This document shows positions 8,713 through 17,140 of a stretch of 64,000 bases of DNA, piece after piece. This stretch comes from Flagellimonas aequoris (lineage in GTDB: Bacteria > Bacteroidota > Bacteroidia > Flavobacteriales > Flavobacteriaceae): positions 129,214-193,213 of the forward strand of contig NZ_QXFJ01000031.1 of NCBI RefSeq assembly GCF_003584165.1, in the 5' to 3' direction. Positions within the stretch are counted from its first letter, which is position 1. Each line of letters begins with the position of its first letter. Made by a program: the position numbers and the translations under genes. The notes beneath the pieces were generated by a model that saw only the letters and a program-made list of their open reading frames with translations, was not told the origin of the DNA and searched no databases.

Positions 8713-10477
8713 CCAAAATACCCGAAGCCTCACTTCCTTTGGCAATCCTATAAATCGGATAGGCCAAATACACATCCTCCAAATATTTGGAACGTTGAAA
8801 GATCCAGTCCAATTGGGCGTACCAATTGTTTGAAAAATTGGGGTCCAGATTCTTTTTGGCCTCAAAATTCAATCTCAAAATAGAGTCTTTTTGTAACATT
8901 TCAAGAGCAATATCTTCAAAAACATAGGGTGAAAAACCTTCTTTTTGCTGAAGCACCGTATCGAAGAAATTCCAATTGAAGAAGGAATCCACCGCATGGG
9001 GTTCTAGGGTTTCCAACAGATACCGAATGCCCGGTTGACGCGTGGGGATTACATAATCTCCTGCCCTAAAATGGATTTCCTTTGTACTTTTTTCCACCTT
9101 GGTGTTGGAATGGGGATAATGCCCCTCATAGGGTGAATTTCGGGTATCATAGTCCAGAATTTTATAGGCTTCCACGGTTAATGTGGTGTCCTTATCCAGT
9201 TTAAAATATTGGATTTTGTTGGCGTCCAAGCGCTCAATGACCCTCTGCCAACTCTGTTTGATTACATAGGCATCGGGAACCGAAACGGTATCCAAGGGAT
9301 AAAAATAGTCTTGGTAAACGGTTTCTTTTATGAAGGGTTGGGATCGGTCATATTTCAATCGAGGTAATCCTGTGACCTCACTAATGGGCCGATCGGCCTC
9401 AAAACCCTTAAATTGTAGGGCAGAGCTTTTGGTGGTGTCCACTGCCCAATTGAAGTAGTATTCGGCCAGATCAAGATTTTTCTCCAACGTCTCTTTCCGT
9501 AATGATTTAATGGTATCATGCTCCTTTTCCACAACATCCAAAAGACTTTCCATAATTACGTAGGTGCCTTCAACACGTTGGTCGTAGGGTTTCAGCATGT
9601 GGGTTTCCACCATGAGCCCCAAGGTGCTCCATAGCGTTGTATATCCCGTGGAATATCTCGGATGATCCATAAATTGGCTAAAGCCAAGTTCCGGAGGTAC
9701 GTTGAACACGTTTACATAAGGCGTAATGTCCCATTCCTTATCCTTCAATGATTTCTCAATGTCGGGCATGAAGGAATCGTGCAGGTATTCGCCCATTTTT
9801 CCACCCAACTTGTTGTGTTGGGTAAACAAGTGTGTGAGGGTATACTGGTAATCTGCCCCATTGCTCACATGGTTGTCGATAAAAACATCAGGTTTTACCA
9901 AATGGAAGATGTCCGCAAAGGTCTTCGCATTTTTGGTGTCCATTTTGATGAAATCGCGGTTCAGGTCATAGTTGAGGGCATTACCTCTAAATCCATACTC
10001 CAAAGGCCCGTTTTGGTTGGCCCTTGTGGTTGAATTTCTATTGAGGGAACCCCCAATGTTGTAAATGGGAATGGTGACCAATACTGTTTTTTTGGGGCTT
10101 GGAATCTTTCCCGTGGCCAAATCCCTGTAGAGCATCATAGTGGCATCTATACCATCGCTTTCCCCCGGATGTATGCCGTTGTTGATCAGGATGATGGTTT
10201 TGTCCTTTCTAATATTTTCAAAGTTGAAATCACCTTCCGGATTAAAGGTTACCATATGCAATGGTAAACCACTGTCCGTTTTGCCAATGGTGTGGATGTT
10301 TATCTGGGGGAAATCCCGTGCCAAGGTGATATAAAAATCGATGGTCTGCTGGTAGGTGGCCGTTTCCTTTCCTCCAGATTCCTCATAAAATGTCGGGTAG
10401 GAGTTGATCGTATCCTGCTTTTCCGTTTCACAGGAGAGTAAAAGAACGAGGGCCGCAAAAAAAACTTTATGTTTCAA
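8705..10477 (-). CDS. M14-family zinc carboxypeptidase-like lipoprotein
   Basis: A 590-residue exported protein. The N-terminus MKHKVFFAALVLLLSC is a lipoprotein signal with cysteine at residue 16. The M14 zinc-binding HPGESDG motif (HxxE) is near residue 118 and the third histidine candidate lies in DVFIDNHVSNG near residue 200, so the metal site looks intact. The C-terminal half is a large extra region seen in bacteroidete relatives. It would trim peptides, or possibly act on cell-wall peptides, at the periplasmic face or outer membrane. It stands apart from the response regulator upstream (about 73 bases) and converges with the NUDIX gene. Confidence 0.85.
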   Translation of the reverse strand: MKHKVFFAALVLLLSCETEKQDTINSYPTFYEESGGKETATYQQTIDFYITLARDFPQINIHTIGKTDSGLPLHMVTFNPEGDFNFENIRKDKTIILINNGIHPGESDGIDATMMLYRDLATGKIPSPKKTVLVTIPIYNIGGSLNRNSTTRANQNGPLEYGFRGNALNYDLNRDFIKMDTKNAKTFADIFHLVKPDVFIDNHVSNGADYQYTLTHLFTQHNKLGGKMGEYLHDSFMPDIEKSLKDKEWDITPYVNVFNVPPELGFSQFMDHPRYSTGYTTLWSTLGLMVETHMLKPYDQRVEGTYVIMESLLDVVEKEHDTIKSLRKETLEKNLDLAEYYFNWAVDTTKSSALQFKGFEADRPISEVTGLPRLKYDRSQPFIKETVYQDYFYPLDTVSVPDAYVIKQSWQRVIERLDANKIQYFKLDKDTTLTVEAYKILDYDTRNSPYEGHYPHSNTKVEKSTKEIHFRAGDYVIPTRQPGIRYLLETLEPHAVDSFFNWNFFDTVLQQKEGFSPYVFEDIALEMLQKDSILRLNFEAKKNLDPNFSNNWYAQLDWIFQRSKYLEDVYLAYPIYRIAKGSEASGILAK

Positions 10478-10550
10478 GGTGTCGGGGTACTTTGTTAGTT
10501 ATGCCAAAAGAAACTTCTTTTGGTGGCCCCAAAAATACGGAATATTATGA

Positions 10551-10964
10551 TTATGAGGCCATATGGAACCCTTCCAAATCGGATACCTCTATCTTGAATA
10601 TGGGTTTGTTCTTAAAATTGAGCTGGTGCGGGCACTTTTCCTTGAAATCGTTCCATCTTTGGTAATCGGAGGGATCAATGGACGAAGTGATCATGTTGAT
10701 GATGATGCGTTCTTGGATATCGAGATCGATCATTTCCTTCAAAAAATCCCAACCATCCATAATGGGCATGTTGATGTCCAGAAAAATTACCTCGGGAATA
10801 CCCTGTTCGGATGTAATTCTGCTCTTTAGGGCATCATAGGCCTCCTTGCCATTTTGAAAAATTTGTATGTCATCACAAATTGCTACCGGTTTCAACATTT
10901 TTTTGATGCCAAATACCGTTATGGGATCATCGTCCACAATAAAAATACTACTTACTTTCTTCAT
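10551..10964 (-). CDS. Stand-alone response regulator receiver
   Basis: A 137-residue CheY-like receiver with no output domain. Conserved residues are visible: the acidic pair in FIVDDDP, the phospho-accepting aspartate in VIFLDINMPIMDG, the Thr/Ser in NMITSSID, and the lysine in FKNKPI. Start chosen at the ATG before KKVSSIFIVDDD; a longer open frame begins 13 codons earlier inside the kinase gene. It overlaps the end of the upstream kinase gene by 17 bases, so kinase and receiver are almost certainly partners. The output must pass through another protein. Confidence 0.9.
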   Translation of the reverse strand: MKKVSSIFIVDDDPITVFGIKKMLKPVAICDDIQIFQNGKEAYDALKSRITSEQGIPEVIFLDINMPIMDGWDFLKEMIDLDIQERIIINMITSSIDPSDYQRWNDFKEKCPHQLNFKNKPIFKIEVSDLEGFHMAS

Positions 10965-12816
10965 TAAAATATACGTTGAAGGTAGTTCCCTTGTCCACTT
11001 CACTGTTCACTGTAATTCTTCCGCCCATGGCTTCAACTTGGTTTCGTACCAAATATAGTCCAAAACCTTTGGCGTCCCTGTTATTATGGAACGTTTTGTA
11101 CATGCCAAATATTTTATCGCCATACCTTTCAAGGTCAATTCCAAGTCCATTGTCGGAAACAGAGAGTATTACTTTTCGGTCTAACTTTTTGGTAGTCAGT
11201 GTAATGACGGGTTTTCTGTTCGGATCCCGATATTTAACGGCGTTGGTCAACAGATTGAGGATAATACTGTCCAGATAGGCGGGCACACTTTTAACCACAA
11301 GTTTCTTGTCCACTTCATTATGGATCTGTACCTGGTTCTTATCAAGGAACGCAGCAAGGCTGTGCTGAACTTTTACAATGGTATCGTGAATATTGAGTTG
11401 TTCCTTCTTAAGGTTGATATTCGTGTTGATATCCACCACTTGGTTGAGGTTTTCCAAGGTTTCCAGCAAATTGTCGGAAGCTTGGGTCAACATGTTTTCA
11501 ATATGTTCGCGTTCCTTTTCATTGTCCTCGGATTTCAAAAATTGGAGCAACATGGAAAAGTTGGCCGAGTGCGATCGCAGGTTGTGGGATACGATATGGG
11601 CAAAATTGATCAGCTTTTTGTTTTGGATGGACGTAAGGTTGATCAGATTGCGCAACTGATCTTCCTTCTTTTTGATGGCCGAGATATCCATGCTGATGCC
11701 GATCAGGCCACTCACTTTACCTTCAAGATCAAATAATGGGATTTTTGAGGTCAGGAAATTAGTGGTCTGCCCATTCTTTTTAATGCTTATGGTTTCCTTA
11801 CCGAGAATAGGTTTAAGGGTCTTGATCACTTCAAGGTCCTCTTCCCGGGAAATTTTGGCCACCTCTTCGTCATAGAGGTCAAAGTCTGTTTTTCCTATAA
11901 GCTCCTTGGGACTTTTTTCCAAATACTCGCATTCGGATTTGTTCACCAGGATCTTTTTTGAATCAAGGTCTTTCACGAAGACATTCAACGGAAGGTTGTC
12001 TATCAAGGCCGTTAGCAATTGTTGGTTTTCCATGACTTTGGTCTCGGTCATGACCTGTTCGTGAATATCTTGGAAAGTACCAAAAATCTTCACGACCTTG
12101 CCATTTTTTTCGATGGCCTTTCCAGCGGATTGTACCCAGCGTTCCTCGCCTTTATGGGTAACGAGGATCAAGCGCTCGTTGAATGGGGTGCTTTCGTGAA
12201 TCGCCTTATGGAAAATCATGGAAATCTTGTTCCTACTGTATCCGGGCTTGTAAAATTCAATGGCCTCGTTCACATTGGGTTGGTAAGACAGGGGGACTTG
12301 GTGTATTTTTCTGGTTTCGTCGCACCAGTATAGTTTTTCGGTTTGAACATCATATTCCCAGCAACCCACTTGGGCCACTTCGGATTTTGTTTTTAGGATG
12401 GCATTGATCCTTTCAATTTCAAGTTCTTTTTCAACTTCTCGTGAAATATCACGGGTCTGGACAATGGATCCAACAATATTTTCCTTTTCATCATACCAAG
12501 GGGTGAAGGTACTCTCAAGCCAACGACAATCATTTTCTTCGCCCAAATGGTGTCTAAAAGAGAAGGTCTTGTGGTTGGATAGGTTTTCCTTAAGGTCACT
12601 AACATTTTCCATTACTCTGAAAATGTCCGCCTCCATAAAATTCTTGGGTGGAAGACTAAAAAGGGTCAACCACGAATCGGATGCGTCTACCAAGGAACCA
12701 TCCAAACCAACCAGAGCGGTGGCCTGGGGCAACTGTCTCAGTAAGTAATGCTGTTCTATTCTCTCAACTGCTTTCAAAGTACGGGGGGTTAGTACAATTA
12801 AGAAATTTCTGACCAA
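10948..12816 (-). CDS. Cytosolic PAS-domain sensor histidine kinase
   Basis: A 622-residue kinase without a membrane segment. Three PAS domains (about 28-135, 148-256 and 265-385) are followed by a phospho-acceptor helix with SHNLRSH and a HATPase domain with the N-box NLLTNAVKYRD, DNGLGID, and GFGLYLVRNQVEAMGG. Its own receiver partner is encoded immediately downstream. The start is uncertain: the frame opens with TTG at 12816, another TTG lies 13 codons later, and no ATG is in frame. A G6 tract (12783-12788) lies in this start region; see findings. The signal sensed is unknown, but three PAS domains point to cytosolic redox, light or small-molecule sensing. Confidence 0.88.
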   Translation of the reverse strand: MVRNFLIVLTPRTLKAVERIEQHYLLRQLPQATALVGLDGSLVDASDSWLTLFSLPPKNFMEADIFRVMENVSDLKENLSNHKTFSFRHHLGEENDCRWLESTFTPWYDEKENIVGSIVQTRDISREVEKELEIERINAILKTKSEVAQVGCWEYDVQTEKLYWCDETRKIHQVPLSYQPNVNEAIEFYKPGYSRNKISMIFHKAIHESTPFNERLILVTHKGEERWVQSAGKAIEKNGKVVKIFGTFQDIHEQVMTETKVMENQQLLTALIDNLPLNVFVKDLDSKKILVNKSECEYLEKSPKELIGKTDFDLYDEEVAKISREEDLEVIKTLKPILGKETISIKKNGQTTNFLTSKIPLFDLEGKVSGLIGISMDISAIKKKEDQLRNLINLTSIQNKKLINFAHIVSHNLRSHSANFSMLLQFLKSEDNEKEREHIENMLTQASDNLLETLENLNQVVDINTNINLKKEQLNIHDTIVKVQHSLAAFLDKNQVQIHNEVDKKLVVKSVPAYLDSIILNLLTNAVKYRDPNRKPVITLTTKKLDRKVILSVSDNGLGIDLERYGDKIFGMYKTFHNNRDAKGFGLYLVRNQVEAMGGRITVNSEVDKGTTFNVYFNEESK

Positions 12817-12953
12817 TGTAAGTGTAATGCATCAGCATACTCATTTATTGTTGTGAAAGGCCCTAAAAATGTGGTTTCCTTGATATATATCAATATTGTA
12901 CCCTTATTTTAAGGATAATATCACAAATGAAGGAAAAGTATGTAATGAAAAAA

Positions 12954-13412
12954 TCAGAAATTGACCACAACAGTATCGGGAACCAAACCTGTATAGTCAC
13001 CACCGTTGCGAATAACGTCCCGTACTATGGAAGAACTAATGTAGGATTTACCTGATGAGGTCAATAAAAATACGGTCTCTATTTCTGAAAGTTTACGGTT
13101 GGTATGGGCAATGGCCTTTTCAAACTCAAAATCTGCGGGGTTTCTCAATCCCCTCAAAATAAACTCTGCTCCGATCTCTTTGCAAAAATCCACGGTCATT
13201 CCCTTGTAGGTGACCACTTTTATTTTGGGTTCGTCCTTAAAGGCTTCTTCAATGAACTTTGTCCTTTCTTCGAGCGAAAACATGTACTTTTTATCGGCAT
13301 TGATCCCAATGGCGATCACCAGTTCATCAAAAAGGGTAATGCCTCTTTTGATGATGTCGTAGTGACCTAGGGTAAGGGGGTCAAAGGAACCAGGGAACAA
13401 TGCACGTCTCAT
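12954..13412 (-). CDS. coaD: Phosphopantetheine adenylyltransferase
   Basis: Penultimate step of coenzyme A synthesis: transfers AMP from ATP to 4'-phosphopantetheine. The 152-residue protein shows the nucleotidyltransferase motif PGSFDPLTLGHYDII at the N-terminus, GLRNPADFEFE in the middle, and ISSSIVRDVIRNGGD near the C-terminus. Length is normal. It is followed at 35 bases upstream by ddl on the same strand, so the two may be co-transcribed. Confidence 0.96.
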   Translation of the reverse strand: MRRALFPGSFDPLTLGHYDIIKRGITLFDELVIAIGINADKKYMFSLEERTKFIEEAFKDEPKIKVVTYKGMTVDFCKEIGAEFILRGLRNPADFEFEKAIAHTNRKLSEIETVFLLTSSGKSYISSSIVRDVIRNGGDYTGLVPDTVVVNF

Positions 13413-13447
13413 AAGCTGGAAAAAAGTTTGTTTAAAAGTACGGTTTT

Positions 13448-14422
13448 CTATCGTAAGGCCTCTTCGATGGCACTATCAAAAAGCTCTTCCAAGCTTATGC
13501 CCGCTGTTCTGGCTTGTTGGGGCAAAAGACTTTCTTCCGTCAGTCCAGGTGTGGTGTTCACTTCCAAAAGGTGTGGCACATCACCAATGAAAATAAATTC
13601 GCTACGGGTGTAGCCCTTCAATCCCAAGGTTTTATAAATGAATTCGGCCAGTTTCCTCACATTTTGTTCCTGGGCCTCGTTGATTCTTGCGGGAGTAATT
13701 TCTTGGGACTTACCCTGATATTTGGCCTCAAAGTCAAAAAAGTCGTTCTCGGAAATGATCTCTGTTATGGGCAGTACGGTTACTTCTCCCTTGAAGGTGA
13801 TCACGCCCACCGATACCTCGGTACCTTCCAAAAAAGATTCGATGATCACTTGATCATCCTCCTTAAAGGCAGACTCGATGGCTGCATGCAATTCTTCTTT
13901 TCGATATACTTTGGAAACCCCATAGCTGCTTCCGGCACGATTGGCCTTTACAAAACAGGGCAGCCCGACTTTCTCAACAATGGCGTCCCCATCAACCTGT
14001 TGGCCTTTGTTCAAATGATAGGATATGGCGCAAGGGACCGCGTAGGGTTTAAGCGTGCTCAAAAGATCCCTTTTATTGAAGGTAAGGGCAGATTCGTAAT
14101 GATTGCAGGAGGTGTGGGGAATCCCCAAAAGCTCAAAATAGGCCTGCATAAGCCCATCTTCACCGGGTGTGCCATGGATAGCATTGAAAACACAATCAAA
14201 ATGTATTTTTTGTCCATTGGGGCTGATGCTGAAATCGGCCCTGTCCACAGGAAATTCGTTATCATCCTTATCCAGATAAAACCATTTTTCTTTGGAAATG
14301 ATCAAGCGGTACGCATGGTATTTGTCGGGATTCAGGTATTTGTGGACTACGTTCCCACTTTTCATGGAAATGCCGTACTCACTGGAGTAACCTCCCATGA
14401 TGATGGCAATGTTCTTTTTCAT
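13448..14422 (-). CDS. ddl: D-alanine--D-alanine ligase
   Basis: ATP-grasp enzyme that makes the D-Ala-D-Ala dipeptide of peptidoglycan. In its 324 residues the N-terminal GGYSSEYGISMKSG loop, CFVKANRAGSSYGVSKV, the FLEGTEVSVGV segment and the C-terminal LLEVNTTPGLTEESLLP with metal-binding Glu/Asn are visible. It is divergent from the PASTA gene across 79 bases that contain a TAnnTTTG element for the plus strand. The neighbouring PASTA protein also touches peptidoglycan, giving a small wall-synthesis context. Confidence 0.96.
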   Translation of the reverse strand: MKKNIAIIMGGYSSEYGISMKSGNVVHKYLNPDKYHAYRLIISKEKWFYLDKDDNEFPVDRADFSISPNGQKIHFDCVFNAIHGTPGEDGLMQAYFELLGIPHTSCNHYESALTFNKRDLLSTLKPYAVPCAISYHLNKGQQVDGDAIVEKVGLPCFVKANRAGSSYGVSKVYRKEELHAAIESAFKEDDQVIIESFLEGTEVSVGVITFKGEVTVLPITEIISENDFFDFEAKYQGKSQEITPARINEAQEQNVRKLAEFIYKTLGLKGYTRSEFIFIGDVPHLLEVNTTPGLTEESLLPQQARTAGISLEELFDSAIEEALR

Positions 14423-14474
14423 CGGCTTTCAAAATATCGCAAAGCCAAAATAAAGAAAAAAGGGTTGGCTTTCC

Positions 14475-14482
14475 TATATTTG
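14475..14482 (+). promoter_or_regulatory. Candidate -7 element upstream of the PASTA gene
   Basis: TATATTTG matches the Bacteroidota -7 consensus TAnnTTTG, 19 bases before the PASTA start codon. No good -33 TTTG is found at the usual distance, so support is moderate. Confidence 0.45.
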
Positions 14483-14501
14483 TCCCGATAAGGTTTACTG
14501 C

Positions 14502-15089
14502 ATGAAAAATTTTTTGAACTTTTTGAAAAGCAAGACTTTTCTCATACAACTCGGTCTGGCCGTTGTGGCCGTTGTGGTCTTGGTGATTCTGACCATGCAA
14601 TGGCTCAAGGGTACCACCAACCACGGTGAGTTTGTAGAGGTGCCGGATTTTTCCAAGATGTCGGTATCAGAAATGAGAAAAGCTGTGGAAGAGGCAGGAC
14701 TGCGCTATCAAGTTTTGGATTCCTCCAACTATAACCCCGATTATCCACGATTCTCCATTTTGGACCAAAATCCTCCTGCGGGAAACAAGGTAAAGGCCAA
14801 CCGTAAAATTTATTTTACGGTGAACCCATCCGGGTACAAGAAGGTGAGTGTGCCTGATATAATCCAAGTGACTCAACGTAATGCAACATCCATGCTCCGT
14901 GCCGTTGGTCTTGAGGTGGAACGTGTGACCTATATTGATGAACTTGGGAAGGACATGGTCTACAACATCAAGTTCAAGGGGAAATATATAAAGCCAGGCG
15001 ACAAGTTGCCCAAGACTTCAAAAATTGAGCTGATCTGTGGCAATGGTACCATTCCGGGCAGTGCCAGGGTGAAGGCGGATTCCGAATAG
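14502..15089 (+). CDS. PASTA-domain membrane protein
   Basis: A 195-residue protein with one N-terminal membrane anchor (about 12-34) followed by two PASTA domains, the first starting at EFVEVPDFSKMS and the second at KVSVPDIIQVTQ. PASTA domains bind muropeptides or beta-lactams and usually occur at the C-termini of PBPs and serine/threonine kinases; here they stand alone, facing the periplasm. Lies next to ddl (divergent) and 2 bases ahead of the pseudouridine synthase, with which it is co-transcribed. A peptidoglycan-related role is inferred. Confidence 0.88.
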   Translation: MKNFLNFLKSKTFLIQLGLAVVAVVVLVILTMQWLKGTTNHGEFVEVPDFSKMSVSEMRKAVEEAGLRYQVLDSSNYNPDYPRFSILDQNPPAGNKVKANRKIYFTVNPSGYKKVSVPDIIQVTQRNATSMLRAVGLEVERVTYIDELGKDMVYNIKFKGKYIKPGDKLPKTSKIELICGNGTIPGSARVKADSE

Positions 15090-15091
15090 CC

Positions 15092-16120
15092 ATGGATATT
15101 TCGGATCAAAACGACCTCTCGCCGGACGATTTGTTTGAGCACCACCGATTTGTGGCGTCAAAAGGGCAGGAGCCTTTGCGGGTAGATAAATTCCTGATGA
15201 ATTTTATTGAAAACGCTACGCGCAACAAAATCCAACAGGCTGCCAAGCAAGGCCATATTTGGGTGAACGGTGCCATTGTAAAACAAAACTACAAGGTAAA
15301 GGCAGGGGATGAGGTAAAGGTACTTTTTGAACACCCACCCTACGAATTTCTGCTGACCCCTGAGAATATTCCACTGGACATTGTTTACGAGGACGACACA
15401 TTGTTGGTGGTGAACAAACCAGCGGGAATGGTGGTGCACCCCGGTCACGGGAATTATTCCGGTACACTCATTAATGCTTTGGTATACCATTTTGAGAATC
15501 TGCCCAACAACAGTTCCAATAGGCCTGGGTTGGTGCATCGAATCGATAAGGATACTTCCGGACTTTTGGTGATTGCCAAGACTGAGGCGGCCATGACCCA
15601 TTTGGCCCAGCAATTTTTCGAAAAAAGCAGCGAAAGGGAATATGTTGCCTTGGTTTGGGGTAATGTGGAAGAGGACGAAGGTACCATTGAGGGTAACATT
15701 GGAAGACACCCAAAGAACCGATTGCAAATGACCGTTTATCCGGATGGAGAAGATGGAAAGGAAGCCATTACCCATTATAAGGTGTTGGAACGTTTGGGTT
15801 ATGTAACCTTGGTTTCCTGCAAGTTGGAAACAGGAAGGACCCACCAGATTCGGGTGCACATGAAATACATTGGACATACCTTGTTCAACGATGAAAGGTA
15901 CGGAGGCGACAAAATCTTGAAGGGGACCACATTTACCAAGTACAAACAATTTGTGGAAAACGCGTTTAAGGAATTGCCGAGACAGGCCCTGCACGCCAAG
16001 ACCTTGGGCTTTGAGCATCCTGTTACGGGAGAGTTCATGCGTTTTAATTCCGAACTGCCTGAGGATATGGTCAACTGTATTGAAAAGTGGCGCAGTTATG
16101 CCAAACATCACGAGTCATAG
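15092..16120 (+). CDS. rluD: RluA-family pseudouridine synthase (RluD-like)
   Basis: Isomerises uridines in ribosomal RNA, most likely those of the helix 69 region of 23S RNA by analogy with RluD. An S4 RNA-binding domain (LRVDKFLMNF to AGDEVKV, about 29-75) precedes the catalytic domain with HRIDKDTSGLLVIAK (about 149-163), where the Asp is the catalytic nucleophile, and LETGRTHQIRVHM later. 342 residues, a normal length. Starts 2 bases after the PASTA gene stop. Which RluA subgroup it belongs to cannot be settled by eye. Confidence 0.92.
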   Translation: MDISDQNDLSPDDLFEHHRFVASKGQEPLRVDKFLMNFIENATRNKIQQAAKQGHIWVNGAIVKQNYKVKAGDEVKVLFEHPPYEFLLTPENIPLDIVYEDDTLLVVNKPAGMVVHPGHGNYSGTLINALVYHFENLPNNSSNRPGLVHRIDKDTSGLLVIAKTEAAMTHLAQQFFEKSSEREYVALVWGNVEEDEGTIEGNIGRHPKNRLQMTVYPDGEDGKEAITHYKVLERLGYVTLVSCKLETGRTHQIRVHMKYIGHTLFNDERYGGDKILKGTTFTKYKQFVENAFKELPRQALHAKTLGFEHPVTGEFMRFNSELPEDMVNCIEKWRSYAKHHES

Positions 16121-16208
16121 TTTCCATCAATCCTGGAATCGAAAACACCATTGATCATCTTTTTCTTGATTTGAATTTCCTCTTTATTTTTGACCAAAAT
16201 AGAACTGA

Positions 16209-16970
16209 ATGAAAATTGTTATATCTCCGGCCAAGTCCCTCGATTTTGAATCGACTTTACCTACCTCAGAATATAGTCAGCCAAAATTTTTGGAAGAAGC
16301 GCAAAAACTGAATGCCGTTCTTAAAAAGAAAAAGCCAAAAGCATTGTCGCAACTTATGTCCATTTCTGATAACCTGGCACAATTGAACTGGGAACGTAAC
16401 CAACAATTTTCATTGCCTTTTAGTCCCGAAAATGCGAGACCTGCCGTGTATGCCTTCAACGGGGATGTGTACCAAGGATTGGATGCCCATTCCATTCCAG
16501 TGGAAAAATTGCAGAAATTGCAGGATACCCTCCGTATTTTATCAGGTCTTTACGGTATATTGAAACCTTTGGACCTGATTCAACCCTACCGTTTGGAAAT
16601 GGGAACCCAACTGAAGATAGGTCGCAAGAAGAACCTGCACGAATTCTGGAAAAAACAACTTACCGACCATTTGAACCAAGAACTGGAGGAAGGTGAACTT
16701 TTTGTAAACCTGGCCAGTAACGAATATTTTGGAGCCGTGGATGAAAAGAAACTTAAGGTGCCGGTTATCACGCCCATTTTCAAGGATTGGAAAAACGATC
16801 AATTGAAGATCATCAGTTTCTTCGCCAAAAAGGCCAGGGGGTCCATGGTACGTTATATTCTCGATACCGATGCCAAGACCTTGGAAGACATCAAAGGTTT
16901 TGATTATGACGGATATCTCTTCAGTCAGGAGCATACTTTGAGGGCCAATGAGCCGGTTTTCATTCGCTGA
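16209..16970 (+). CDS. yaaA: Peroxide stress protein YaaA (UPF0246 family)
   Basis: A 253-residue member of the YaaA/UPF0246 family, recognised by MKIVISPAKSLDFE at the N-terminus, ARPAVYAFNGDVYQGLDA, ILSGLYGILKPLDLIQPYRLEMG and the C-terminal FKDWKNDQLKIISFFAKKARGSM. In Escherichia coli YaaA lowers intracellular free iron and protects DNA during peroxide stress. It stands alone, with 88 bases before it and 170 after; no clear promoter or terminator was found in these gaps. Confidence 0.93.
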   Translation: MKIVISPAKSLDFESTLPTSEYSQPKFLEEAQKLNAVLKKKKPKALSQLMSISDNLAQLNWERNQQFSLPFSPENARPAVYAFNGDVYQGLDAHSIPVEKLQKLQDTLRILSGLYGILKPLDLIQPYRLEMGTQLKIGRKKNLHEFWKKQLTDHLNQELEEGELFVNLASNEYFGAVDEKKLKVPVITPIFKDWKNDQLKIISFFAKKARGSMVRYILDTDAKTLEDIKGFDYDGYLFSQEHTLRANEPVFIR

Positions 16971-17140
16971 TTCTTTGGCAAAGACCACCAGATTTATTAT
17001 GTTTTAGTGTTCATTGAACCGTGTTATGATTGAAGGGCACCGGTCCTAAATTGTGATACGTTTAAATTTAATCCCAAGGTTTCACTTTAATCACGACCTT
17101 TGGGTGTACACTTATTTAAAACACAAACACCAAAAGATTC

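Noticed and set aside
13514..14491. A 325-codon plus-strand frame opposite ddl.
   Set aside because: ddl on the minus strand has all its family motifs; the plus frame has none and overlaps it completely.
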